The notes under the pieces were generated by a model. That model was not told the origin of the DNA. It saw nothing but the letters and a program-made list of their open reading frames with translations, and searched no databases. A DNA stretch of 64,000 nucleotides from assembly GCF_963576615.1 (NCBI RefSeq), contig NC_088712.1:18995452-19059451 (forward strand). The letters are read 5' to 3'. The first letter of the stretch is position 1. Each line of letters starts with the position of its first letter. This document shows positions 1 through 11,110 of this stretch, piece after piece. The translations under genes and the position numbers were made by a program. Source of the DNA: Watersipora subatra (taxonomy: Eukaryota; Bryozoa; Gymnolaemata; Cheilostomatida; Watersiporidae).

Positions 1-299
1 TGATAGTCTACTGAGGGTGCAGACAAATTCAAAATAGTTTGCCAATAAACAAAAAAATAGTGAAATATATACAGCTGCTCTGAATCATAAGTTATTACTA
101 AGTCTAAAGCAAGTAGACTATTAGAGCTCTCTATTGTTATGTATAGGGTTTAATTTCACTATGAGAAGTAGTCAGGGTAGCATTACATGTACATGGGTTT
201 ACATCAATGCTATGTATCTGTCAATTACTAGATTGTAAAGCACATTAGTCAGCACAAATGCTCACACATTTTCTGTATAGCATTTATAATTATACCAAC

Positions 300-1016
300 C
301 TGTTGAGCTATCCAGGATTCTCACAGTGCTGCTGTTGGATGTTGCAACTAGGACATACCTCTTTTCATAGCAGACAACTCCATGTGGTTCAGGTACACAT
401 TGACAAGTCCAGAGTAGCTGACATTGAGAAATATCTATCAAGACGACTTGAGATGAGTTGTAGTCAGACACAACAACCTTGTCTGATCCTGCAACACAGA
501 GTGAGACATTATTACGACTGAGCTGAGGACAAGAAATGTCTTCGAGTTTATTCCCCGTCAGTGAGTAGATGATGAGAAGCTTGTTCGTTCGGTCTGGCGC
601 AACTACCTTATCACGAGTAATTGCTAGCCCTGTGACAAGGTTGCAACAGTCAATGTGAGGCCAGGAAGTGACTTGATTGCCATGCTGGTCATGTACATTT
701 ATGGTCCAATGATTGCTATACACTGATGTATATAGTTTTTCGTTGTAGACCTCAAACGCAACAGGGAAATTGTTGAATGTGATGAATGAGCCCTTTACAT
801 GGTAGTTGTTGTCAATAGTAGCCACTGTTCTATTAGACATTCCAGTTAATATTTGAGAGTTCCAGAGTCTTGTTGAATAAGGGCATGCTGGTAAAGAGAC
901 GGTGTTAAGGAGTTTGAGGGACTTTGGAAGAGGTTTAGAAGGTTGAAGCTTGGGTTGCTCATCAATTAGGAACCCTTCAGCAAAGACAACCTTTAGCATT
1001 ATCTCACAGTCTCCAC
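300..1016 (-). CDS. Gene A exon 7: NHL/YncE-like beta-propeller
   Basis: This 717-nt exon is entered at phase 2 after TTACAG and left at phase 1 before GTTGGT. It encodes about 238 residues. A short linker rich in Pro and Lys is followed by repeated blades of the kind GLAITRDKVVAPD, VSLCVAGSDKVVVSD and GVVCYEKRYVLVA, the hydrophobic-strand and Asp/Ser-turn pattern of NHL or YncE-like propellers. In TRIM-NHL proteins this domain binds protein or RNA partners. The paralogous exon at 52064-52774 is 711 nt and also ends in Ser-Thr before a phase-1 donor. Because the reading frame simply runs through the donor for a few codons, the frame seems to end near 262, but that tail is intronic. Confidence 0.85.
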
Positions 1017-1205
1017 CTGTAAATAAATAAAAAAGGGGTATACATTATATTTCATTACAGTATTGTATAATACTAGCAAACAAATAATACTTAGTTTGAA
1101 GACTAGATTAAGATATAAAGATTTTGATCTAGTTGACTTTCAAACTGCACCGTCACAAATGATTTCATGAAAAAAATCATGTGAGACTTTCAAGTTTAAC
1201 TTTGT

Positions 1206-1789
1206 TTAATCCTGGCGTCTGCTGCATCGACCCCCTAAGCTTTGTTTAAAAAGGTCATTTTCAAGTAGCAATTTTAACTAATCAAATTATTTTGTACACA
1301 CTTATTAATTACTTCTATTTAGCAAATCCTAAATATCATTGTTTATTTCCTACCAGACAAGCACTCTTTTAATGGAACGACTTCGCAACAAAAATTGATA
1401 CAACTTGTTTGTTAGTATGTGATTGATGATTGTGACACAAATGAAGATATCTAAAATTCTAAAATTTAGCAAATCATTTTGTTTCAGTAAAAATATATGA
1501 AAAAAATTGTCCAATCTCAGTGTACATGGAGCTTCAGCAACAAATTCCAAGTTTCACAGCTGTTCAATTTTTTATGGTTTTGGCCTGAAAAACTGCAACC
1601 CTATTATTGTTGTAGTTGGTGACATCTGCTGTGAGCTGTAGGACCTTTTTCATCAGGCTTCTGCCAAATATCATTGTATTATTTGTGTATTCAGATATAG
1701 TTAACAACTTTCAGAGCTTTGTATCATTTACTGAATTTCCCAGAACAACTGGCACATATTGAGAACCATGACCACTTCTCAAAGGGTTA
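1206..1789 (-). repeat. TTAA-type MITE, family 3, degenerate copy
   Basis: Starts at a TTAA and ends in TCTCAAAGGGTTA, matching the termini of the copies at 1957-2629 and 63328-63857. The stretch 1560-1790 aligns visibly with 2400-2629. No coding sequence is seen. It lies in intron 6 of gene A. Confidence 0.5.
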
Positions 1790-1956
1790 CAAGCGATTAG
1801 TGCAAATTTTGAGTAATGCAACCATGTAATTATTTGGTATTTGCTTTCAAAGACCAATAACACAAAAAGTTCTTTTGATATTTTACCTGTCTAAAAACCG
1901 CTTAAAGAGTTTGTCTTTTCATCGAGACTTATAAGTGTTTCAATATGATTTACTCA

Positions 1957-2629
1957 TTAAACCCTAACAGTCGGTTTTCCAGCCTCTCATAGGGTGTGTC
2001 AGAATCCCTAACATCCGGTTTTCCAGCAATAACATAGTTTTGTTTACAAAAGCTGTTTCTAAGTAACAGCGTAAACCAATCGAGTTTATTCTCACACTGA
2101 ATGTTAAACCAGCAATTTCACTTCCATTTGCAAAAATGGAAGTGAAATTGCTTTTCAAATATATTGACATACATGTACTTCCTTCCGTACTTTTAAAAAC
2201 AAACTTTATGAGAACAACATCACGAAAAAATTGTTACGACTAGTTTGTTGGTTGGAAACAAAAGATTGTGATGCTAATAAAAAAAATTATAATACTAACT
2301 ATAATTTCCTAGTCTATTTTGAATCATGAATTGATGATGAACAAATACTAAACAATTATGATTCTACTGTAGATGCTTTTAAAAGTTTTGTAGAATTTCA
2401 CAAACTTTAATAGTTTTAGCCCGAATAATAGTGAAGTACGTTTTTTTCAGTTTGATGACAATTGCTGTGGGTTGTCCTATTTTTTTACTAGTGTGCTAGT
2501 AAATATAATTGTATTATGATCACTTTTAGCTATATATATTTAATAAAAGTTTGAAACTTCGGCTCATTGGAAGATTTCCCAGGATTACTGACACGCATTG
2601 ACAAAAACGGCCAGAGTTCAGAGGGTTAA
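1957..2629 (-). repeat. TTAA-type MITE, family 3
   Basis: Begins TTAAACCCTAACAGTCGG and ends CAGAGTTCAGAGGGTTAA, so both ends carry TTAA and the outer bases form a short inverted repeat. It shares the GGGTGTGTCAGAATCCCTA segment with the copies near 27440 and 63800. It contains a perfect hairpin at 2111-2152. It lies in intron 6 of gene A, and no credible protein is encoded. Confidence 0.6.
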
Positions 2630-3222
2630 TATCAAAAAGCTGTTAGACTAAGTTGTTTTTTCTCTCTGAGCTGATCTGATACTTGAATAACTTTTACATT
2701 AAGTTAAAAGCTGAGTAGCATTCATGCAGGCCAGTTCCGAGGGGTTGCATAAAAACACATGAAATGGGATCGCTTATCTGCAGCATTCAATCTTTACTAG
2801 CAAAGTTATATATTAGAGTCAGTAATTGTATTGTCTGGTAATGGTACACTTTTCATGTATCAAAGTGTATCATGTGACTCATGCATCAACTACAGAAAGT
2901 AGCACAATTTTATAAACTTTAAGTGTAGTTAAAATATAAACCATCTTGTTGAAATGGATTTTTTTAAATTGCTAACAGAAATCATTTTAGAATGAATTTT
3001 AGCAATTTTTTTACAGATGTTTTTAAGATGTTTAATAGTAATTTCTCCAGAGTTATGAGGTCTCAATATTAAGGTTAGCTAATGGTGTATGATATTTTGA
3101 CCACTAAAAAGCAAATTTTTAAGCAGATAGGCTAAATTTAGAAATAAGTCATTTTATTTCTGCCTTAAGTGATTGTTCCAATGAAACAGAGAGTAAAATA
3201 TATTATTTTTCAGTAGACTTAC
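2630..3222. other. Intron 6 of gene A, remainder
   Basis: AT-rich sequence without an open frame, RNA gene or repeat that I can support. It separates the family-3 MITEs from the linker exon. Confidence 0.6.
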
Positions 3223-3331
3223 GTTTTTCTCTCAGCTTGCTGACTGAAGGTACTTGAACTGATGGTATGATTTCATCAATCAACCGTTGCATTTCATTCT
3301 TTGTGTGGCTGTGGCTAGAGGCTATATCACA
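3223..3331 (-). CDS. Gene A exon 6: short linker exon
   Basis: A 109-nt exon between ATTGTAG and GTAAGT, entered at phase 0 and left at phase 1. It encodes 36 residues (core EMQRLIDEIIPSVQVPSVSK) joining coiled coil to propeller. The paralogous exon of gene B at 53914-54022 is also exactly 109 nt with the same phases, which is the main support for so short an exon. Confidence 0.8.
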
Positions 3332-4015
3332 CTACAATAATATTATAAAACAATGAAAGTCTTCAAACTGAAAAGCCTGTGAGGCTACTAAGTGATGAAA
3401 TTACTGATTTGATACAACTTAAATTATTCACACAATTAAAAACCTAAAATTACTCCACCTCAACATCAGCCGTATGTAAAAGAGTTTCAGATATTGTATG
3501 ACTTACTAAAACTAAAATAATGCTGACAACGTCAATTCCATAGAAACATAATCTTCCTCTGTTTATGTTCATATAGTAACCAAGCAAGATTAAACTATAC
3601 CGTAAAAACATTCACTAACTCTGATGGTATGTTTATGGTTCTTGATTATCAGCATTACACCAATACACATTTTAATTATTGGCATTAACAATGGTTGTTA
3701 AGATAACTAAATTAACTATATGCTGATTTCTAATTACTAACCAGAAAAACAATATTAGTCAGATGACTCAACAAGCAAAGACACTAATATTATATTAAAA
3801 TGTCATTTACACTAAAAAGTAGCGCTATGAGCACCATTCAACCATAGGTATTGGCCATCACTACAAGGAAAGACAATTCATAACAGCCACCATGCTTTCT
3901 GTAGTTGCATAACCATGTTTACTACCCTCTTTACAGTTATACATTGGAAGAGCGTAGAGCTGTGATAATATCTTATTGCTGAAGGAGGAAGTAGAGCTGA
4001 AGTGCAAAAATTTTA
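3332..4015. other. Intron 5 of gene A, distal part
   Basis: AT-rich intronic sequence with no supported gene or repeat boundary. Confidence 0.5.
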
Positions 4016-4537
4016 AGTATATAGGAGTAAATGTATACGAGTAGGTGTATAGGAGTAAGTGTATAGGAGTAAGTGTATAGGAGTAAGTGTATACGAGTAG
4101 GTGTATAGGAGTAAGTGTATAGGAGTAGGTGTATAGGAGTAAGTGTATACGAGTAGGTGTATAGGAGTAAGTGTATACGAGTAGGTGTATAGGAGTAAGT
4201 GTATACGAGTAGGTGTATAGGAGTAAGTGTATACGAGTAGGTGTATAGGAGTAGGTGTATAGGAGTAAGTGTATACGAGTAGGTGTATAGGAGTAGGTGT
4301 ATAGGAGTAAGTGTATACGAGTAGGTGTATAGGAGTAGGTGTATAGGGTTAAGTGTATACGAGTAGGTGTATAGGAGTAAGTGTATACGAGTAGGTGTAT
4401 AGGAGTAGGTGTATAGGAGTAAGTGTATACGAGTAGGTGTATAGGAGTAGGTGTATAGGGTTAAGTGTATACGAGTAGGTGTATAGGGTTAAGTGTATAC
4501 GAGTAGGTGTATAGGAGTAAGTGTATAGGAGTAAGTC
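4016..4537 (+). repeat. 14-bp minisatellite, about 37 units
   Basis: Tandem array of 14-bp units alternating between two main variants, GTGTATAGGAGTAA and GTGTATACGAGTAG, plus rarer units with GGGTTAA. Variants occur in an irregular order with local higher-order pairs and triplets. It lies in intron 5 of gene A. Unit length equals that of the unrelated array at 16901-18638. Confidence 0.97.
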
Positions 4538-5411
4538 TATTTACATAATACACTTCTAAAAATAGATAGAAGGCTTAGCCACGAACATAAACTTAAATTG
4601 AAGGTCTTTAGAAACTTAGTAGAAAATCTGGAAGGCCTGTTGCGAACTTTAAAGTTCAAGGTCAACCGCTCTGGTAAAGAAGGTCCCGCCGATCATATTA
4701 GGAGGTATGAATAATTTATACTTGACTTCTTAAGCAAAGTCTAGTTTACTTCATAAGCTAGACCAACTTATAAAAATTATGTTTACAAAGAGAGAAATGT
4801 TGTCAACCTGCTTTATTCTCTAGCATGTCACTTCCCATTACACTGCCAAGTTCACTGAAGAAAAGTTGACAAGTATTAACTGTATGCTTTCAGAAAATGA
4901 ACATTGGTTTTTTTATTTGGTTCATCGAGACTCATACATGTATGTTGGGCCCAATAAAAGATGCTTTGCATGGAATTCAATTAACTGTAGAAATTGATGA
5001 AGAAAAAGAGCAAAACTGGCTATGCAGTGGATCAGAAACTTCCTATCGTAATGGCATTTTAATTCTAGTAGCACGCTTGATCGACTGTATTGACACAAAT
5101 AAAGCAAAAGTTGTTATAATGGTTCAAATAAAGACTTCTAAGCCTAGATTTAGCTTAAAATAGAGCCTTTACACTTCGAGGCCAGGTAAAGAAAGGCCAT
5201 CAATTTGATGGCGCATTATAAAAAAACGCACATGGACACGCAAAATAAAAACAAATAAAATTATTAGTGCCTTTTAATTATAGCCATGCAAGTTATGTAA
5301 AGTTTGGGGTGCAACGCTTTGGTGATAAAATGTTTGGTATGCAGATAATGTCAGGGATGCCTGACATATTACCTGTCTAGTTTCATGGTTGTGAATAAAA
5401 AAATTTCTGTG
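4538..5411. other. Intronic sequence with possible decayed ORFs
   Basis: 4545-4710 on the plus strand is open for about 50 codons and has a helical, coding-like composition (core FRNLVENLEGLLRTLKFKV) before a TAA. An open frame of 88 codons lies at 4897-5163. Neither is recognised and both could be remnants of a mobile element next to the LINE fragment. Nothing else can be supported. Confidence 0.25.
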
Positions 5412-6045
5412 TTAAAAACTGTTAATGATGGAACAGTGACCACCCTCGGATACAAACTGTAACATTAACGACATGCGAGCATTCTTTCGTTTAATTACTA
5501 AGAGTTCGATTTTAAGAATGTTGTGTGCTTCCGATACACTCAGTGTATCCTTAATTCTTAGGATGAAACAAGCTGACTTCCTCTGCACATTTTTTAAAAT
5601 TGTAATCTGTGTCATTAAATCTTGGTCCTATACCTCACTGACATATTCCATTATTGGCCTACCCAATGTGAGGTACGCGATCCGTTTCACTTCTCTGGGG
5701 GCGCCATACAAAACATGATTAGTGATATCAAGCCTTTAGGACGCCCTAGCAGTTATTGAATCTAGGTGCAGGCTCTAGTTACTACGTGTATAAAATCATT
5801 TTACTCCCAGATATTTAAACTGTGTATCAGTATCTAGTTGCTTACCGTTAAGGTAATACGTAAAATCACTGTCACTGAATCCCTTGGCAAAGTGAACCAC
5901 CTGAAATTGGTCCGTATTAAAAAACATTTTCTTTCTGTCAGCCCACTGCTCCAAGAAAAAAAGTTCTTGTTGATAAACTCGCTTATCGGTCCAAGTTTCT
6001 ACAGGGCGAGATACTACTGCATCGTCTGCTAAAGGCCTAATAGAC
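5412..6045 (-). pseudogene. LINE reverse transcriptase fragment (CR1/jockey-like)
   Basis: Read on the minus strand from about 6040, the frame begins LADDAVV, the catalytic A-D-D box of non-LTR reverse transcriptase. It continues through a typical palm and thumb stretch (FKYLGVKM). After a frameshift it resumes with LGRPIMEYVSEV then ILKNVQRKSACFILR, the conserved C-terminal block of CR1/jockey/L2-type LINEs (established family pattern: RPILEYASxVWD then LExVQRRAARFI). The Trp of that pattern is a TAG here. Upstream finger domain, endonuclease and ORF1 are absent, so this is a 5'-truncated dead copy in intron 5 of gene A, in the same orientation as the gene. The exact clade is not decided. 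Confidence 0.75.
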
Positions 6046-6120
6046 GATGTTTATAGGATTTTTAGTACGTAGACCCTCCTAAACTGAAAAGTTTCGTTAC
6101 TTAATGAACCACCATTGTAC

Positions 6121-6291
6121 CTGGTGAGCATGCTTGGCTCTAGAGTCTGTTTTGTGCATGATGTTTCTTATCTGGCTCCATTTCTTGAGTATTTCATCTT
6201 CAAGAAATTCGGTGATAAGAGTTTTGGTTTTTAGTCGATCTTCTGCATATTCATCCTCCAACTTTTTGTACTTAGACTCTAAAGCTTTGAT
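6121..6291 (-). CDS. Gene A exon 5: coiled-coil segment 2
   Basis: A 171-nt exon (57 codons, phase 0 at both ends) between TTGAAG and GTACAAT. It encodes a charged helical segment beginning IKALESKYKKLEDEYAED, suited to the TRIM coiled coil that dimerises the protein. The paralogous exon at 56789-56959 is also 171 nt and starts IKEIKLKYDSLEKH. The conserved pattern F-x-E-D-x-[IL]-L-K-x-W is visible in both. Confidence 0.85.
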
Positions 6292-6992
6292 CTTCAACAA
6301 GTGGGAGGGTCTGATGACAATGTTCAAGTGAAAGCACTAGTATTGTCATATGCAAAAATGTTCTACTAACTTTGACAAAGTATTTAGTAGGTAACAATCA
6401 GTGGTAATGACTACTAGCAGTTTGTAGAAATGGTCTGCAAAAAAGTTCACTGATCAATTTATCAGATTAAACTCGTAACTTCATATTTTAAAGTTTATTT
6501 TTTATTAGAACAGCTCGCTCACAGCTATAAACATTTCCAATTACTAATTATTACCTGAAAAAATTAATCTAACGTGCAGCATAGTGGTTGTTTGCAATAC
6601 ATGAATGTTTTGCACTACATGGAATAATAGCATTTTTGCATCATAAAAGTTGATATGTGACACATCAGTTCTTTAACCCAATAAAGCACAACAAATTTTT
6701 AAAAAAATTGGCCTTTTGCCGAGAATAAACGTGAAAACACATGTGAATTAAATGACTGAATAAAATTATTACAAGCTCATAGACTTTAGATTTTGGTATT
6801 AGTACCCGAGTTGATAATCAAGGATGTTTACTTCTGTTTAGTATTATTACGTAACACTATAGTGATTATTATGACAAGATCTTATGTCTTGTTTGCAGTA
6901 TCGAACATTGTTCAAAGCCTGTCTTATTATACTAACAATAGCATCATGAGGAAAGAATTGCGTTGTTAAACAGTTACTAATGACATTCCAAC

Positions 6993-7189
6993 CTGTTCAT
7001 CTTTTTTATCATGAATCTTTTGCACCATCTCAAATGTTTCCATGTCATACTCAGCAAGCGTTTGAGAGGTCAACTTAAAGCTTTGTTCCAAACCCTCTTC
7101 CTTCTCAAGCATCCCTTTTTTTAGCTTGTTGATATCATCATTAAGCTGCTCTACAAGCTGATTTAAAGTCATCATCTGGTGAGTCTCTC
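6993..7189 (-). CDS. Gene A exon 4: coiled-coil segment 1
   Basis: A 197-nt exon after CTGTTACAG, entered at phase 1, leaving at phase 0 before GTTGGAATG. The first codons (G-E-T-H) supply the last zinc-binding His of B-box 2. The rest is an amphipathic charged helix (LVEQLNDDINKLKKGMLEKE). The gene B counterpart at 59913-60103 is 191 nt with identical phases. Confidence 0.85.
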
Positions 7190-7401
7190 CTGTAACAGAA
7201 AAAATATTTTAATAGTCTAACTTGCACATATTATAGATTAGTCAAAATATATTATTTGACAACATGAAAGTTTTAAAGAAGAATCTAAAAACTGTAAAAA
7301 AAAATTAAAATGTAGTTTTTTCCCATGATTTTCACAGAGGACGGGGTTGAAATGAGTTTTTTACTCTATTTAGAAAGCCGTTTGTCAATGTTACCAGTTA
7401 C

Positions 7402-7594
7402 CGTCATCACAAAATTTGGCTGAGCAGACACATTCACTGCAGATCATCTTCAGACACTTATCACATCCCAAACTGACTGGCTTGTCAGTATGATCAGCAC
7501 AGACTCTGCTTTGATGGCTCTTCAGTAGCTCATATTGCTCCATGTTTATAGTTGGATGAACTTTTCCAATCTTTTCATAATACTCCTGGTGGAT
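7402..7594 (-). CDS. Gene A exon 3: B-box 2 zinc finger
   Basis: A 193-nt exon after GTTATAG, entered at phase 0 and left at phase 1 before GTAACTG. It carries CADH, then C-D-K-C, then C-S-E-C and a final Cys, that is C-x2-H-x8-C-x2-C-x4-C-x2-C, with the last ligand His supplied by the next exon. This is the B-box 2 signature that in TRIM proteins follows B-box 1 and precedes the coiled coil. The gene B counterpart at 60781-60964 has the same spacing, including C-x5-H across the splice junction. Confidence 0.88.
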
Positions 7595-8189
7595 CTATAA
7601 CATGACTTTTCTTTACACCGAAATTAACAAAATTGAGTGAAAACTAACATGATGACACATTACTTGAACTGTCATGGAGGTAATATGAGATAATAATTTT
7701 GAGATAAAAATTCTATAGCTTATTCGGTGCTAAAAATATGCTGTAAAACTTAAGAAATTTAATATGTAGTTTCAGCAACATTTTTATAAAATCAACTATT
7801 TTATGTTGTTCATGAAGTTGAAAATGCTTGTTGTGGTGCATTTCACATAGTTAACTATAACAAAATGAATATCCAAAATTTATGTTCGAATGTTATCAGC
7901 GTACAGTTTGAAAATTTAATATTTTAAATCATAATATTTAGCGTTCAAAAATTAGCAATTTAATTTCACCAACATCTCTAACAAAGAAAGTTTTTTTTAT
8001 TCTTATTTTTTATTGATAAATTTGTTGTAAATAGTTTTCTTTAATAAATCAAACCATCAATTTGGAAAGAATAGTTTACCTAAACAGTTTGCTGCCCAAA
8101 GAAGTATAGTGGAAGCTCAAGTGAACGCTTTTTCTCTAAAGCTGAAGCTAAAAATTTAGGTTTCAAAAAGTTTAGGAATTTTTACATAC

Positions 8190-8349
8190 CTTGTGATGCT
8201 TTAAGCAATGTATTGTATCACAAAGTGTACAATAGAAAAGTTCTTGCTGGTCATTTTTTCCTTTTTTTGGACAAACATCACATGATCTCGCTTTGTTCCT
8301 TAAAATGTCATACACTGGCAGTTTGTGGAGTTGCACCTCACAGACTTGA
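8190..8349 (-). CDS. Gene A exon 2: B-box 1 zinc finger
   Basis: A 160-nt exon after GTTATAG, supplying one base to the split codon from the RING exon and ending at phase 0 before GTATGTA. It encodes a linker (CEVQLHKLPVYDIL) and then C-D-V-C, thirteen residues, C-T-L-C, D-T-I-H-C-L-K-H-H: the pattern C-x2-C-x13-C-x2-C-x4-C-x2-H of B-box 1. The matching gene B exon at 62342-62495 is 154 nt and has the same cysteine spacing but an internal stop. Confidence 0.87.
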
Positions 8350-8977
8350 CTATAACATAATAATCATCAAATATTTCGGTTCGTATATCAGCGGCATATA
8401 CTTTATAAAATATAATATTTATACTCCTAATATTTAAAATAACAACAAATATGATAAATCACAGTTCAGTTTTTTTAGTATCCAAGTATGCTAATTAATG
8501 ATGAACAGTTATTCAAAAAAGATAACTTCTAAAAACTTTGATCAGTTGATAAATTATAGAAAACTTTAACTAAGAGCAAAACTGTTTCAGAGTTTGGCTT
8601 CACATTATGGGTTTTAAATAAAAAATAGTTTTTATTTTGGCTCAAATTATATGCCTGATAAATGTCAAAAATCTCTTAAATATGTTTTCTAAACTCTGAT
8701 AAACCGTTAGTATTAAAATATTACTTGAATTAAGCAGTAATGACACTGTGTAGAACTCTTAATGATTAAAGTGTATATATCACATCAATAATTCCAAATA
8801 CAGCTTTAACTCATGTATAATAGTTAAAACTAGTTTCATATGTTAATTTTTTTATTAGACTCTTTGTTTTTTTCCTTTATTTAGCAATGTATGGAACTTG
8901 AACTAACAATCTATATGATAAGTGTAAGTTGGGGTCATGAACTCCTATCATCATCACTAGTTCATCTGCACCGAAAC

Positions 8978-10265
8978 TTAATCCTTTCACATTTTGTCGA
9001 ATTTCCCAGTGATAATTTGGTGAACTAACTTTATTGTTTGATGACAACATAATCATTGAACTTGGGACTTTTTTGTATCAATCGCGTTGTCTGACAATTT
9101 AATAATCAAATGTGCCTAAATTAAATGGCAATTTAAAATGTTAGTTTGCGAATTTCCAACTAAAAAAACGTACATTTTTTACTTATGATGTTCAAACTGT
9201 TTAGTTTTATCACATGTACCTCCCAAGTTAGAGAACAAATAATTACCTAGGTTGCTGAAATTATAGCCTATTCAGCTACATATTTTAGTGATTACACATA
9301 TAATTAAGATAGCAGCACTGACTCTGATGGTGGTAAAAGTAAGTTTTTAAAGAGTAAAGAACATTGTGAATGACCACTTTTGCTTTGTAGCGGTTGTTGC
9401 TTCGCATAGGTTCACATAGCTTGAAAAATGCACGAAGTATAGATACCTTAATTTTTTCATAGCACTGTTTGTTAACCTGTGGGAAAGATACACAATGTAA
9501 CAAAAAATTTTCTTGATAGAATTTGTCACAGTTTGAACAGTATTCAGATTAAGAGCAAAAGTATCCAGATCTGAAATCAAGTTATGGCTGCCTTGCGGTT
9601 GTAAGTACAAAAGAGCAGCAAACTTTGTATGAGCATTTCAGTTAAGATAACTTCTGTTACGCAATGTGATCAGAAGTTATCTTAACTAGTGATCAGAAGT
9701 TAGTTTTACTAGGTGATTATAATATGTTGCTTCACGACATGCTGAGCTGCAGAGATGGAATACAAAATCAGTCAATGCTTATCGTGAATTTTTGAATTTC
9801 GCCGTATTGATCTGCCTGTGTACAAATTAAATATGTCAATCATCATCTATCACTCTTGATTACAATTGAACTGACGTTTGCTTGCTATTACACAAGCAAC
9901 CGTCTCGCTGTTTACAATCTACACGAAATGTCCTTGGTTCCCTTTAAATCAGTTAAGCTTGTGTCTATATCCTATCGCTAACACACTTTGAACATGAAAA
10001 GCTGGCGCCCTCCATTTAGTTGCTTACAATAGCAAGCACAATACTAACTTAGTCAGGCAGGAGTCCTAATAATTGAACCAATGTGATTGCACAATAGTTT
10101 CTAAAGCTGCTAAACTATGTACCATCTTTTGTGATGTTTTAGATAGAGTTTGAAATTGGAAAAAACTTGTGTAAATATCATAAAGAAAAATCGTCAAGTT
10201 TCGGCAAATTGGCTGAAAGGAGACTGATAGCTCAAGTTTTACATGGATGGCAGTGAAATGGTCAC
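8978..10265 (+). repeat. TTAA-type MITE family 1, old copy with nested insertion
   Basis: Starts at a TTAA followed by TCCTTTCAC and ends near CATGGATGGCAGTGAAA, the termini of family 1. The internal segment GACTCTGATGGTGGTAAAAG matches the other copies at 21363, 25899, 27478 and 55047. The copy is interrupted between about 9510 and 10125 by a family-2 repeat; the part with TTTTAGATAGAGTTTGAAAT resumes after it. It lies in intron 1 of gene A. Confidence 0.6.
9585..10125 (+). repeat. Family-2 repeat, diverged copy nested in a family-1 MITE
   Basis: Aligns by eye with 13370-13880 and 15890-16390: shared landmarks are the ATTTCAG...ATAAC block, CACGACATG/GGGAGATG...TTGAGC, the TAAATATGTCAA...ATC block, AAAAG.TGGCGCC and GATTGCACNA.  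A 17-bp perfect inverted repeat with a 14-base loop lies at 9640-9687. Confidence 0.55.
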
Positions 10266-10289
10266 AAACAATGTTATTCAATTTTTTAC

Positions 10290-11110
10290 AGTCCTTTCAT
10301 CGCTGCACACAGCATGATGTGGCAAGTATGGTAGCGCTGTCTACAACTTTGACAAAGTTGAGCGCATTGCTTTCTTAGAGAAGATGACCTGTTGACCTCT
10401 CAATGAAAATGTGTAACACCTCACTGACTGCAGCATGACAGGCCCCAATGATCCAGAACCCTGCTCGGTCAGTGTGGATATACATGTGCCTAAGGAAGGC
10501 CAACCAAAACAACAGATCTAGTGGCCAGATCTGAAGCTGACTCAACTATCTCCAGTTGTCTCTTCACAATCCAGCCAAACTGAACCACCTGAACTGCAAG
10601 CCACACTCCCTACTGTCAAGATAACTGAATGAGTTGATGAGCCAAACAACATGCTAAACACCCAGTTCAGGAGATGTGAAAAGACAGCCTCAGCCAGAAC
10701 CGAGTCGTGTTCGAATTGACTAGCTCAAGTGTTTGAATACCCTACAGCTGTTTAGCCTCTTTATTGCTGGCCAAAGGAAAAAGCAATTTAGCTGTAAGAA
10801 GAAAAAGTTTATGCTGACAAAATTTGGCTTTCCAGACAGCCCGCATGATACTGGCTCAGAAGCTATTTGAGGAAGACCACATGTATCTAGAGACTGACAT
10901 ACAGAAAGTGGAGTATGCTGCACCATAGCATCGGCTCTGACCACAGTTGATCTTTCCTTCCAATGCTGAGTAGACAGCCTCAAGAGCTTCTACTCAGAAA
11001 AGTGTGGTGCTAAGCTGACACCGAAGAGCGAACAAACGCCACAGCTCTGTCGAGCGCCGACTCATCAGGTGACACAGCCCTTAGAGGCGCTGTGGTAATA
11101 TTTCAGTAAT
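10290..11110 (+). pseudogene. Decayed retroelement-like sequence
   Basis: Noticeably richer in GC than its surroundings. Interrupted open frames on the plus strand include PKEGQPKQQI and a following Ser/Thr/Pro/Gln-rich tract, then basic PEPSRVRI. This resembles the linker at the C-terminal end of LTR-retrotransposon polyproteins, but no reverse transcriptase, integrase or protease motif survives. It could be another decayed element. Assignment is weak. Confidence 0.3.

Noticed and set aside
262..299. Continuation of the propeller frame of gene A to a stop at 262
   Set aside because: The codons after Ser-Thr are intronic: the paralogue has a donor at the same place and a separate terminal exon.
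4016..4537. CRISPR-like or telomere-like array
   Set aside because: No spacers and 14-bp units unlike TTAGGG-type telomere repeats; interstitial minisatellite.
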